Of a stretch of DNA of 64,000 nt, positions 33,206-44,300 are shown piece after piece. Source of the stretch: Bimastos eiseni (Eukaryota; Annelida; Clitellata; Crassiclitellata; Lumbricidae). Under the pieces are notes generated by a model. That model made no database searches and was not told where the DNA came from. It saw only the letters and a list, made by a program, of their open reading frames with translations. The stretch is taken from contig OY365817.1 of assembly GCA_959347315.1 (NCBI GenBank), positions 28,752,447-28,816,446 on the forward strand. The letters run 5' to 3'. The position numbers and the translations under genes were made by a program. Each line of letters starts with the position of its first letter. The stretch's first letter is position 1.

Positions 33206-35127
33206 GCCAACCATCAGTGATAATAATAATGAAAATTTTTTGGCGTATTACACCGCTTGAAACAGCGAGGAACAGTATAATTCAATGTCATATCATGTTA
33301 CATGGATGGATGGATCCAGGGTTTAACGACAGCTTATGACAACAGAGGTCGTTGCCGTTGACAAAAATTTGCTTGGCGTATTACAGCACTTACAGCTTTA
33401 ACACGTCACTTGCAACTTTATATAGAGTTCCGTGCAAAAGTTTTAAAGGTATCTAAAACTATCGCACAAACAACCGAATCGCAAAGATCGGCGTGGTAGC
33501 TTCAGTCAGTTTAACGACACTGTATGACAACAGAGATCATTTGCGTCGCACCTCCTTCTCTATTCAGGCTTGGAACTGGCACTGCTGGATTGCAAGAGTG
33601 TAGGAGAATATCTTGGCGGAGAATGTAGAACCTCAATGACGATTTAATTGCGCATGATAGGAGCGTGCAAGCAAGTGTTAGTGATTGTTACGAGTTTAAG
33701 GACACTGTGTGATAACAAAGACTATTAGCGTCTCCCTCCACCTTTACCCAGGCTTGGGACTGGCACTGGCCTAGTACTACCAGTGGCGGAGTTCCTTAGC
33801 TTTTGAACTGCGTTCTTTACCAATAAAAAGTCAATTTTTCACGTTAGAAACGTGTCCGTAAAAGATCACTTATCAACCGGCGCTCTGTCTAATTTAATAG
33901 GGCGAACGCATACATATAAAACGCACTCTGACAACAATTTCATGCGACGACCCAGTTGTAGCCAGACCAACGAACAATTTAAATTGCATTTAGCGTCTGT
34001 GAAGCGACGATTTGAAATTGGCCATGGCGTCTATTCTTGCAGCGGAGGTAATTTTCCAACGGAATAGCGGCAACTCTACGTAGCAGCGCGGTCAAATGCT
34101 AATATCCGGTCAAATTAAGTCAGCTGGTATTTCGGACCTGTCCTCATCTGTTGCCTGCATTCCACTTTTCCCCCAGCGAGATTTAGGAGAGCTGCGATAT
34201 TGTATGTACTGTAATTTGGCTAGGCCCCTTGTGCGCTCCATAAAACACGTTGTATACTGGCTAGCGAGCTGGACTGTTCAGCCAAAGGGTGGGGGTCGAG
34301 TTTTCGCTTGCGCCCTCTATGCCGGTTTAGGCAAAATGAGTACGCTGACCACACACTGTATTTTAGTGGTAAAGTCATACGGCGGGGATTATCCACCCAC
34401 CGTGATGAAATGGTTGCTATTTTTATAGCTTGAATGCATAGCTTAGCGACATCTTTTGTCAACAGTCATTGTTTTCCATAGAAAATATTTTCAGTTGTTC
34501 TAACCGATCGTATACAAGAACAGGCAAATGCAGATAATCTGAAAATGACGATTATTACACTTAAAGAACTTATTTGTTAGGCGTAAAATTTATCTTGACC
34601 GGTTCTTTCTGTTGCCTGTTACTTAAAGGACTAGACAGTTCTTTTAGAAACGTTGTCAAGTGTCCGCTTGTCTGCTTTCGATCATGGTAGTAATTTCGAT
34701 CGGTTAGTGATATTTTTTGGCTTCCAGAGCCGTTGTTGTCGACCTTACCTTATACTTATTATTAGAAATCAAATGATTTAGAAAATTTACGCGCTATGAT
34801 ATGACCTAATTTAAATGTGATTCTTCATATGGCCCATTTAAATCGTAGTGAAATCGAATTTCTCATTGTTTAAGGAAGAGCTGCCATTTCAGCACCTTCT
34901 TCAAGCTCTCCACCTGATGTATAAATATTTGTACAGCAATGACTTCATGTACTTTAACTTCAAGTGCTGTAATATGCCAAGCAAATTTCGGTCGACGGCA
35001 ACGGCCTCTGTTGTCAAAAGCGGTCGTTAAACTTCTGGAGCCATCCACTTCATGACATTTCCGCAGCTTGTCTTATTGTTGCAATGGTCAGCAATATTTT
35101 TTTCGTCTATTTATAAATCAATTTTAT
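33206..35127. other. Intergenic: family A and C repeats, one candidate short exon
   Basis: Family A copies lie at 33505-33588 and 33691-33770 (both minus). Family C is at 33317-33375 (minus) and 34968-35035 (plus). At 34024-34047 a codon run, M-A-S-I-L-A-A-E, begins in GCCATGGCG context and ends at a GAG|GTAATT donor; it could be a first exon but no partner is found. Confidence 0.4.
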
Positions 35128-35352
35128 GATTTTTTTTATTCCACAGTTTAACGTCATCGTATGACATCAATGGTCGCTGACGAAAATTTGAAACATATAC
35201 AGTGCAGTCATTATTAATTCATAGCGTCCAAAGGATGTAATTCATAACTGTCTGAACCTTAAACTAATGTTCATTGTTTTACACATAAATAATAACGGAT
35301 TAACGTCATCTATAGCACATGTCATGTGGTATCTCATGCAAATGTCACAATA
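35128..35352 (-). repeat. Family D repeat, minus copy
   Basis: Reverse-oriented partner of 27533-27745, starting TTATTCCACAGTTTAACGTC and ending near CATGCAAATGTCAC. Confidence 0.8.
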
Positions 35353-35639
35353 ACATGTTATGAATTTGGTCATTTCTTAGTTTTATTACTTGGGTGCAGA
35401 GCTTTAAAATGGTCTAATTTGAAATAGGTACACTCGGTGTGATTTTTAAGGAAAGATCTGACGGCGGATAAGAGGAACCAATCATGCTATCTGTTCAGGT
35501 TTCATTTGAGTACTTGATGGTGCTAGTAAATTTGTGGTGTTTAAATAAAATTGCTTTGGTGTGTTGTTTCAATTTAAATTGCTTTATGGCATCTCGAAGT
35601 AGGTAATGTAGAATATGCAATATTTTATGGTATATAATA

Positions 35640-36000
35640 TTCAAAATTGCAGGTGTCTAACAGTCTCGGCAGTACAAGTCCCAGAGCACATTCATTTAGA
35701 GTCCTATCACAAACCCACAACTTCTTGCAATACTCCCAGTCCAGCTATCTCTACGATCTCTTCACTAGTTCTTTCACTATCATTGCCAATCACCCGCCAT
35801 CGCCTGCCTCTGGCTCTTCTATCCATCACCCCTCAGGCCTTCCACTCCGAACTAAAAATCGCCTCTTCAAATCTGGATTACCTTCCAATTCTCGACCTAA
35901 CCGACACCCGCCTTTACAGCTACTCTTCCTCCTCTTATTATCTGTAAAGTTAAACCAAACCATCCCTTGGACAACCCGTAAGACTTGATGCAGCATAAAA
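35640..36000 (+). pseudogene. LINE 3' coding end, L2/CR1-like
   Basis: C/T-rich sequence with TTCACTAGTTCTTTCAC, CAGGCCTTCCACTCCGA and GACTTGATGCAGC lines up with 14050-14330 in order. Two overlapping ORFs of about 110 codons are shifted remains of one reading frame. No intact protein is present. Confidence 0.5.
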
Positions 36001-36795
36001 TAGGCGTAGCCACGCTTAGAGACCTGCATTTTTTATCATTCCTACTATAAAGGCAAGCACAGTGTAGGGTACCGATACCGTGTTAACACACAGTCCTACA
36101 ACTTTACACCACTGCCTTCACTACGGCAGTGTCAGTCCCAAGCCTAGATAAAGGGATAGGGCGACGCTAATGTTCTCTGTTATAACTCAGTGTTTTAAAA
36201 TTGAAATACTACTACGCTACTAGTTACGGCCTTGTCATGTTCTGAAACAATTTTATGTAAACACCACAAATTTACTGGCAGCAGTGAGCACTTAAACTGA
36301 AAACGGTCCTCAAGGGTTTGTTCTGCTTTAAGGGACCTTAGTACAAATATGAGGAGGTAGGAACAGCCTAGAACACATGTCCCATCATCTCATACGGCCC
36401 TCACAAGTGTTCTCAATCACCCAATTGCCGCCAGCTAAACAGCTGGACGCTGCTGCCCTTGATTTCGTCTGCTTAAGAAGGAGTGGGCGCCAATGGTCTC
36501 AGATCTTTGATTATAGTTTAATAACACCACTTCAACCATTATCGAGTGTGTTTGTGCCAGCGTTTATGCGTGTGTGCGTATGTGTGTCTAGGTATGTGTG
36601 TAGTTGTGTATATATGTGTGCTGTGATTTTTAGTCCGAGTATATACAAAGATCTAAAATGCGCATAATAAATATTATGTGTCATATCTATATATTTCTGT
36701 AGATAACATCGCCATAACCACGAATTTTAATTATAAAGACACACACCATTTTTTAGCACACACCTCTTTATTTAAGAGTCATTGAATGGTCAATA
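36001..36795. other. Intergenic with one family A repeat
   Basis: A family A copy lies at 36125-36200. TGTG-rich sequence is at 36565-36620. Nothing else is recognised. Confidence 0.5.
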
Positions 36796-37577
36796 TGAAG
36801 TGCCTAGTAAAGTTCCATTTGACTTATATTAAACACTTCTCTGTCCCTATATTAACTATTGCGATATTACGTGGGCCTCAAGCTACCCTCAAAAAAGTAC
36901 TGTCAAAATTAGTAATTCTTCAAAAGAGGGCTGCTAGAATAATATCATGCTTACCCCCTCCCTATCTCTCACACTCAACCCTATTTTATTAAGCTTAACA
37001 TATTAAAAATTCATCAGGTAAGTTCACTTCAGTTAGGTCTATTCATGTGCAAATTTACAAATAAGCAATTATCATCGATATAATATGATAACTACTTTAG
37101 TACTTCAGCTGATACTCACTCATATGCAACAAGACAAGTTGATCATTACTGAGATGTATTTACTAGGACAAATCTTTGCACTGAGGTCCAGAGGTCCACT
37201 TACGTGGAATGGGATTCCAGCATGCAGGGATCAGATAACTGACAATCCTACGGTCATTTAAGAGGTCCCTTCATTCATACCTGATGCGAATGAGCAATTA
37301 AGCTGTGTTAAATGTTATACCGGTAGTAAGCCGCTGTTCGTCGTTACTCTAGATGCTCGTCCTTAATTAAGATGTTAGTTAGGATATTAGTTAAAAACTG
37401 TGACTTCTGTATAGTCTATGACACTATTGCCGTTAAGCTGAACTGTTGTAAGGGTGGCCTTATATATATATTTAGTGGGTCTTGCATCCCATTTGATGCC
37501 ATTAATTTTGTGAAGTGGATGTTTAACGTTTCGTACATTGAAAGGAGCAAATAAAAATGATTTGATTTGATTTGATA
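36796..37577 (+). pseudogene. CR1/L2-type LINE C-terminal part with 3' tail
   Basis: Across shifted frames the plus strand reads LQKRAARIISCLPPP, HSYATRQVDH and GPLTWNGIPACR, in the order of the late part of CR1-type reverse transcriptases. It closes with (GATTT)n at 37558-37577, a typical CR1/L2 3' tail. Multiple frameshifts are present. Confidence 0.75.
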
Positions 37578-37674
37578 ACAATCTGTATCCATCGTGAATT
37601 AACTTTATACAGCTTATTTGGGGAGGGGCGTTACGGAATGAAAAACACACTGAGGCACATAGCTTAGGAACCGA

Positions 37675-37860
37675 GTGTGATACCCATATCCCCCGTAAGG
37701 TTGAATAGCCCTTCTTTGACTAGGCGGTGGCATTGGTTAAATTAGATCATAGCATAATGGGCGCTTGTTGAATGATATGTACAACGTAATGGACGCCTTG
37801 TATAGCTGCCGACGGTTGAATTCGATTCCTGTAATAATTTGTCAGTTGTCACAATTTGTT
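37675..37860 (+). repeat. Family B repeat, tRNA-like SINE
   Basis: It reads GGCATTGGTTAAATTAGA, then TAATGGACGCCTTGTATAGC, then GGTTGAATTCGATTCC, the last resembling a pol III box B. Copies lie at about 41690-41830, 44640-44700 (partial) and 57868-57990. Confidence 0.6.
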
Positions 37861-39835
37861 CATACCGTACTTGTAATCATATTGCAGTTTGTTAGTTTGA
37901 AAATAAACGAAATCTTTATTATTACTATTATTTTTATTATCATTATTATTTTCAGTCCTCACAAAACTGCCTGTGTATAAGAATGAAGAATATTGAAGCA
38001 TTTAATTATGTACGAATATAAATCGATTATAATCGCTAGACCGATATTTGTAGTGAGTATTATATACTCTATCTAAGCATGTTTGGTTAAATCGCACTTG
38101 TTTTGTCTGTTTGTTTTCCACGTCTGTCTGTAAGTCTGTCTGCGTCTCTCTGTGTGGCTTGGTCTAACGCTGTGCTCAAGTATTTGTCATAATATGAAGT
38201 GACGATAAATCGGTTGAAGGAGACTGAGATATCGACAGAAAACCTGGAAAGAGCGCTTCATCTGTTCTTTGTCAGCAGTCGAGTCATCGGAGGAATAGGT
38301 GAATCAGGGAGAAAGAGAGACAGACAGAGGAGGCAGGCAGAGAGAGAGACAGACAGACAGACACACAGATAGATACATAAACAGACACACAGACACAGAG
38401 AGAGAGAGAGACCTATATAAGGTATTTATATATGAGGGCTGGGCTAATCAGGGAAAAAGAAACAAGAGAGAGGTACAGACAGAGAGAAAGTCAGAGAGAG
38501 ACTGATAGAGACAGACAGACAGAGTAGCAGACAGACAGAGACACACGCAGAGAGACACGCAGAGAGATTGAGTATGCTCACTTTTGACTCAGGCTCCTAA
38601 TTGAGTCCCTGGATCCTATCAGCGTTTATTGTCGGTCGTGTAATTCGTGGAATTCTCTGAATAAATTTAATTTCGTTCGACCGGATTGACCGGTTGTGGT
38701 CTTCCAATACCAGAGGTACAGAGAGAAAATAGGAAGAGGAACAATACGGAGACAGACAGAGACAGACAGAGTTAGAGGCATATAAACAAGCAGTAGGACA
38801 ACAGACAGACAGAGGTAGCTACAGAGCAAGAGGGAGAGAGACGTAAACAGACAGACAGGTTAAGAGATCTTTCCGCAGGGACTTTAAGTCTCAATTTATG
38901 CTCGCAGTACCGCTGTTTCCAGTCTCATATTTTAATTGTTCATTTTTTTGCATCGGTTGCGCGAGTATTAGGCCTATACTTGGTTATTGTTGTTTTTGTA
39001 CGAGTAAATGTTTTTCGAACACTTATAATATTCACATCGCCGTCGGCAGATGACGTATACTCACAATGTACACTGACCTGACCTGAATGATACAGTGACA
39101 GATTAAAAGGTCAAGGTTGTCTGTTGGTGTATGACCATGTGGGTTCTTTTCTTATTTCGGTTATTTTAAAATACATCAATTATGAATAAGTTTAAAGGGT
39201 GTCGAAGACTCTCTGACATTTTGAAGCTGAGTGACGGAACCAGATAGGCCTATATAAGCCTGGTCCTTGAAACATATTAATAATCAGATTTTTGATAAAG
39301 TACATGCAAATAAGAATCAAGGACGTCTATGGCCTTCGTTAAATTATTTAAACATCCAAAATAGATATTCACGCTATATATTTACTATATATATATATAT
39401 ATATATATATAGTCCCATTTCAGTTTGAGTCAAGCGTCATAGTGTCACCTGGTGGATATTAACTGTTTACTCACGCAACAACCTCGGTGCTAATTAAATA
39501 AGTAATGATTTTGACCGCAATATATTAAAACAAGACGCTGATTTAAACAATATTTCTTAAGAAGTTAACCACTAAGGACTTTCGATGTTCTCAGGTTTAA
39601 AAATTTGCCTTATATCCGATATGTTTGTTGCTTTGCACTCTTGCGCGAAATGCGACCTCTGGTGGCGTAGCAGTAGAAAATGCTATCATTACAGAGGCTA
39701 TTATTCAATTTTCATCCTGTAAGCTGCATTGTTTCACACAAGAAAGACGCGCTCCCTTACGGTTAAATAACACAGAAGTTCGAAGTAGTAACTGGCTAAA
39801 ATTGGCTCAGTAGATAGTAATAGTAATTATAGTAA
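37861..39835. other. Intergenic: GA/GACA-rich tract, TA array
   Basis: GAGA/GACA-rich sequence is spread over 38310-38870. A (TA)n array lies at 39382-39412. No supported gene. Confidence 0.5.
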
Positions 39836-40140
39836 ATGAAAATTTTTATTGCGCCGCTCAAATCAGCGACGCTCCCGATTCAAGTCTTTGACTAAGTACT
39901 AGGTAGTAAACAAAAGGTCTTTAAGCGCTTTCGAGACTGAACAGTGTAGAGAACGAGGAGCTCCGCCCTAAGGAGAGGGGAAGAATATTCCAACTGGGGT
40001 GGGGGGCTACATAAGCAAAGCTCCTTGTTTGGGCCCTAGCAGCGCGCATACGGGGTACTATAAATAATCCACGGACAGATGAACGAAGAGAAGCCCGTTG
40101 GGGAATGGAAGACATTCGAAGATGGATTCTTGCAGACTGT
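39836..40140 (-). pseudogene. LINE 3' end, same family as 2990-3715
   Basis: The minus strand reads RGLFIVPRMRAARAQTRSFA then WNILPLSLG, the C-terminal end of an L2-like ORF, followed by the AATTTTTATTGCGCCGCTCA end on the plus strand. It is severely 5' truncated. Confidence 0.75.
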
Positions 40141-41284
40141 ATCTCTGTTGAGGGTCAGGTTTCAGTTTCTTGGGCAACGGAATAGTTCTATTGAGTGTTT
40201 AAGTAAGGACTATTTACCCATTGAAGGTTCAAATATGTGCAAACAGAAGAGGGGTAAGAACAATGAGTCATTGTACACAGCTGGAATTTATATCTTTATA
40301 TTAGTGAACACAGAAACATTTTAGTCGTCTGCTAATGACGTCCAGGCGGGAAATCTCGACACAATGGACTGTTTCATTCCAGGAGGGGTGCCAGAGGGTG
40401 TATTTTCGGCCGAGGAGAACTACGTGCAGGAGCCAAATTAAGACCCTCTGTCCTTGGTAAAGACTGTTTGCCAGCACCCGTCGTCACCCTAAGGGGCGAA
40501 TCAACCATCCACACGTGACTATTCCGTAACGAAGGTCTCGTGTTCAAGTCTTGTAACCCCTATCAAGAGAGATCACGTAAACGGGGTGGAAGAGTGGGCG
40601 AAAAAGAGGGAATTTTAAAACGCGGACATTATTATTGTGTAAGGGACTTTGGAGTTTAGAGACCTACATCATCGCGGATGTAATTCAATATGGGCTTTTA
40701 TCACAGTAAGTGCAGTCTATGTCATAATGGTCATTGTTGTTCACGGTATCGAAAACTCCGTCGTATCGTGCGGGAGGATACGACCCAAGGTTACATCGAC
40801 GCTCGTCGGTAAAATCCCCATTAAATCCGCCCACCCTATCATTATCTCGTGGGTTTGATGGGGCGTGTAACAGTCGAACAATGGGTAGAAGCTAGGGTGA
40901 GAACATGCCCGAGGCAGTAGAATCGGCTGATCTTTAATCTTGCATCCTCTGCTAAATCCAGACCATGTATAGAGTTGTCGTGGAGGTGATCGGTCGTTCT
41001 CTAGCACAAATTTTTGTACCTGCAGTTAGGTTTGTGTGTATATATATATTATATATATATATATGTTATATATATATATATAACACATGTGTTTATGTAT
41101 GTTTATTTGTTTATATCTATATGTATGTATAGATACCTAAATATGTGTTTTTTATAATGTTTGTATCTATGTAAAGATGCATGCATATGTATATCTGCTC
41201 TTGTATGTGTAGTCTCTGAAGAATCTATCTTAAGCTGGTAAATTATTAACATTTCTGTGTATAATTGTTTATGTTTTAGGTATC
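40141..41284 (+). promoter_or_regulatory. Upstream region of the L1-like gene
   Basis: GC-richer sequence at 40370-41010 lies 0.3-0.9 kb before the first coding exon. An acceptor-like TTTTAG at 41278-41279 suggests the coding start is preceded by a non-coding 5' exon. A TA array sits at 41038-41082. No core promoter element is clear. Confidence 0.35.
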
Positions 41285-41360
41285 ATGAATCTATTGTTCT
41301 CATCGTTGTCTGTTTTGGTGCTTGCGGTTGTCAGTCACATGACAACAGGACAGGAAGATA
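41285..41360 (+). CDS. L1-like exon 1: signal peptide
   Basis: Codes MNLLFSSLSVLVLAVV and a short polar end, a normal secretory signal. The donor ATA|GTAAGA gives phase 1. Confidence 0.85.
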
Positions 41361-44300
41361 GTAAGATTTTTTTAATGCTATTTTGCTGTTGTATTGAAGA
41401 GATTGATCTCCAATGTTATGCTCCTAGGAAAGTGCATGCCATAAATAGACAAATGTGAAATGTCTTTGATTTGCTGTATATGAACATGCAATGTGATAAC
41501 AATGTTTTGATTGATGGAAAACTGTCTTATGAATCACCCAAAAACAGACATGTCAAAGTGTGACTTTATCTCCTAGAGGCTTTCAGGTGCTGAGGTTAAA
41601 GGGCAATCAGTAAGGGCTCAAAATGAGTAATGGATAACACACTGGTTTGCAGAGTTCTAGCCCTATAACCCTCACCCCTGAATGTGACTAGTCCTTCTTT
41701 CGATAGTCAGCAGCATTGGTTGAATTAGATGCATATCGTAATGGACGCCTTGCATGGCTGCCGATAGTCAACTTCGACTCCTGTAATAACTTGTCATCAT
41801 CCATTCATACTGTACCTGAGTCAGTTTTAAATAATTCAAAAATTATTATTATTACTATTTTGTAGTCATTTCATTTCTCAAGTGTAACGGTTACAGTGTT
41901 AACCTGGTGTGATGAATAGCCGGGATTGTAACGGTTACAGTGGTGTGATGAATAGTCTGGAGTGTAATAGTCTCGAGTAACTTGGTGTCATTTCTTTTCA
42001 GTTCGTCAACCACCTGCGATCACCTCTAGTCAACAAAGTCACGTCTACTTTCGATTAGGTGAAAAGATTACGCTTAATTGCGCAGCCAGTGGAACACCAG
42101 AACCGACGTAGGAATTAATTGTATTATTATTATTATTGCTTTAATTATTATTATTGTTGCTATTATTATTTTTAACGATTGTTTTTAAAATTGTGACCAT
42201 AATTATTTTTATTATTATTATTTGTAGTTTTGTAGTGGCTATAATATTAATATATTTATTATTATTGTTATTCTTATTATTTTTAATGATTGCTATTAAT
42301 GTTGTCCTTACACTATTATCATTATTCACTCATTACAATAATTTAGATAGCGCAAATTCATGGCTACTACTCAGGAGTGCTCCTGACCCCAGCACAGCTA
42401 AAAAGAACAGTTTAAGGCGCATATGAAAAAGAGTCTGAGTGGACCCTGGGCGACAACGACAATCTTTTAGTTGATGGACAGTTTGAGACAGTTTGTTGAC
42501 AATTTCTGTAGTTGTAGTTTAGTTTAATGACATCATAGCACAGCTGATCAGCATCACCTTCATCCTTGCTCCTGACTTAGGCCTGGCACTCCCAGGGTAC
42601 GAGCAGTGTTGTATACTTGTTCTACATGTATGTAGCTGACTTTCCTCAACTTTTTCCTGTGTTTGGGCCACAACTGTGGGAGTGCTATTGTGATGAATTA
42701 AGGTGTTGGAACTTGTTGATATGTGGTCTTTGTTTTATGTGTTTAGTCTGGCATTTAATCTTGTGCTTTATAATTATTGGCTGCCAGTTGGGGTGAGCCA
42801 GTTCCATTGGCTGTAAATAATGTGATAAAGTGGCCACCTGGTGAGAGGAAAACGCGCCAATGCTGAGCACCTGCTGTGTTTCCTAAGTTCTGTCTTTTGC
42901 TTACACTGTCTTCTTGTGTGTCTATTTGCATCTGTCTGTCTCTGTAGACATATCTGTCTCTTTTGTCTGTTTATCGGTTGACCCATTTGTTTTAGCCGCT
43001 ATTGGCTAAAGCATTTTTGCCCATGGATATCTATTTGCAGTGATTAGTGTCTTTCTGTCTGTCTATGAGACTCTCTGTTGACCCATTTCTTTGTTCCGTT
43101 GTTGGCTAAAGCATGTTGACCCATATGTATTGGCAATGATTGGTCTCTTTCTGTCTGTCTATGAGTCTATCTGTTGATCTATTTCTTTGAGCCACTATTG
43201 GCTAAGCATGTTGACCAATTTCCTTTAGATGCCATTGGTCTTAATCATATTGAATCACTTCTTTTCACTGTGATTGGCTGAAGCACGTTGACCTATAACC
43301 TGTTTCAGGTACGAATGGCTGAAGAATAATCGCTCGCTAAATCTGAACTTGCACAACATCAGACTTGATTTCAAAGGAAACATTTTCTTCACAGAGGCGG
43401 GCTCCATCGACGAAGGCTACTATCAGTGCATGGCGTCGAACCAGTACGGAAAGGACATCTCGAACGTGACCTTCCTCCAGAGGGCGTACCAGGACAGTCC
43501 AGAGGTTACTGTGGTCGCGGAAATAGAGGCTATCGAGGGAAAGCCTTTCATCATCCCGCTCACTCCTGTGAAAAGCGTTCCAAGGGCCCAGTACAAATGG
43601 GCTTCAGCTGAAAGAGCTGTTGTGACTGGCGATCAGGATCAGACGGAACTCACTCGATCGAAGAGAATGCAGTGGTCAGAAAATGGTGGGTTGTGCTGGA
43701 CTATGTCAAGATATTCAGTCTGTAATTGGCATGACTATCGTGATACCCGTTTGGCATACCGTAATCAGAGGTAACTTGTAATCGGTGTCGCTTCTGTAGG
43801 GTTTTTGTTCGAGTTTACGTGCTCAACTTGACAATCTCCACATATTACAATTTTATTTTCACTCTACATGTATCACAGGTATTATCAGGTAATTTGAAAA
43901 TGGGGTTGTTCTGATTATCAGGTGATCTGCATTTTGCCTATGCACTGCAAGAAGACTCGCTTGGGGGCAAGATCTACAAGGGCATCATGTTCAACCCCGT
44001 TGTGGACCTCAGTGCCGGTGGCAGCTATGCTACAGTCAAGGTCAAACCAGGTATGCAACTCTTCATAACCTTGCGCTCTGTTGATCGTCTTGATCTCTTT
44101 GTTCCTAGGACTAAGACTGTCTTGGTCCAACGCCGGGCGTTTGTTTTTGTGAGTCCATCCACTTGGAATGACCTTCCTCCATTACAAGGGCTAAACTATT
44201 GACTAGCTTCTCTAAATTGGCTTCCCACTCTTTCTAGGCATTTCTTTTCCCCCAAGGGTTTCTGTACTGAGAATGCCTCTGAATAGTTATACATTACACT

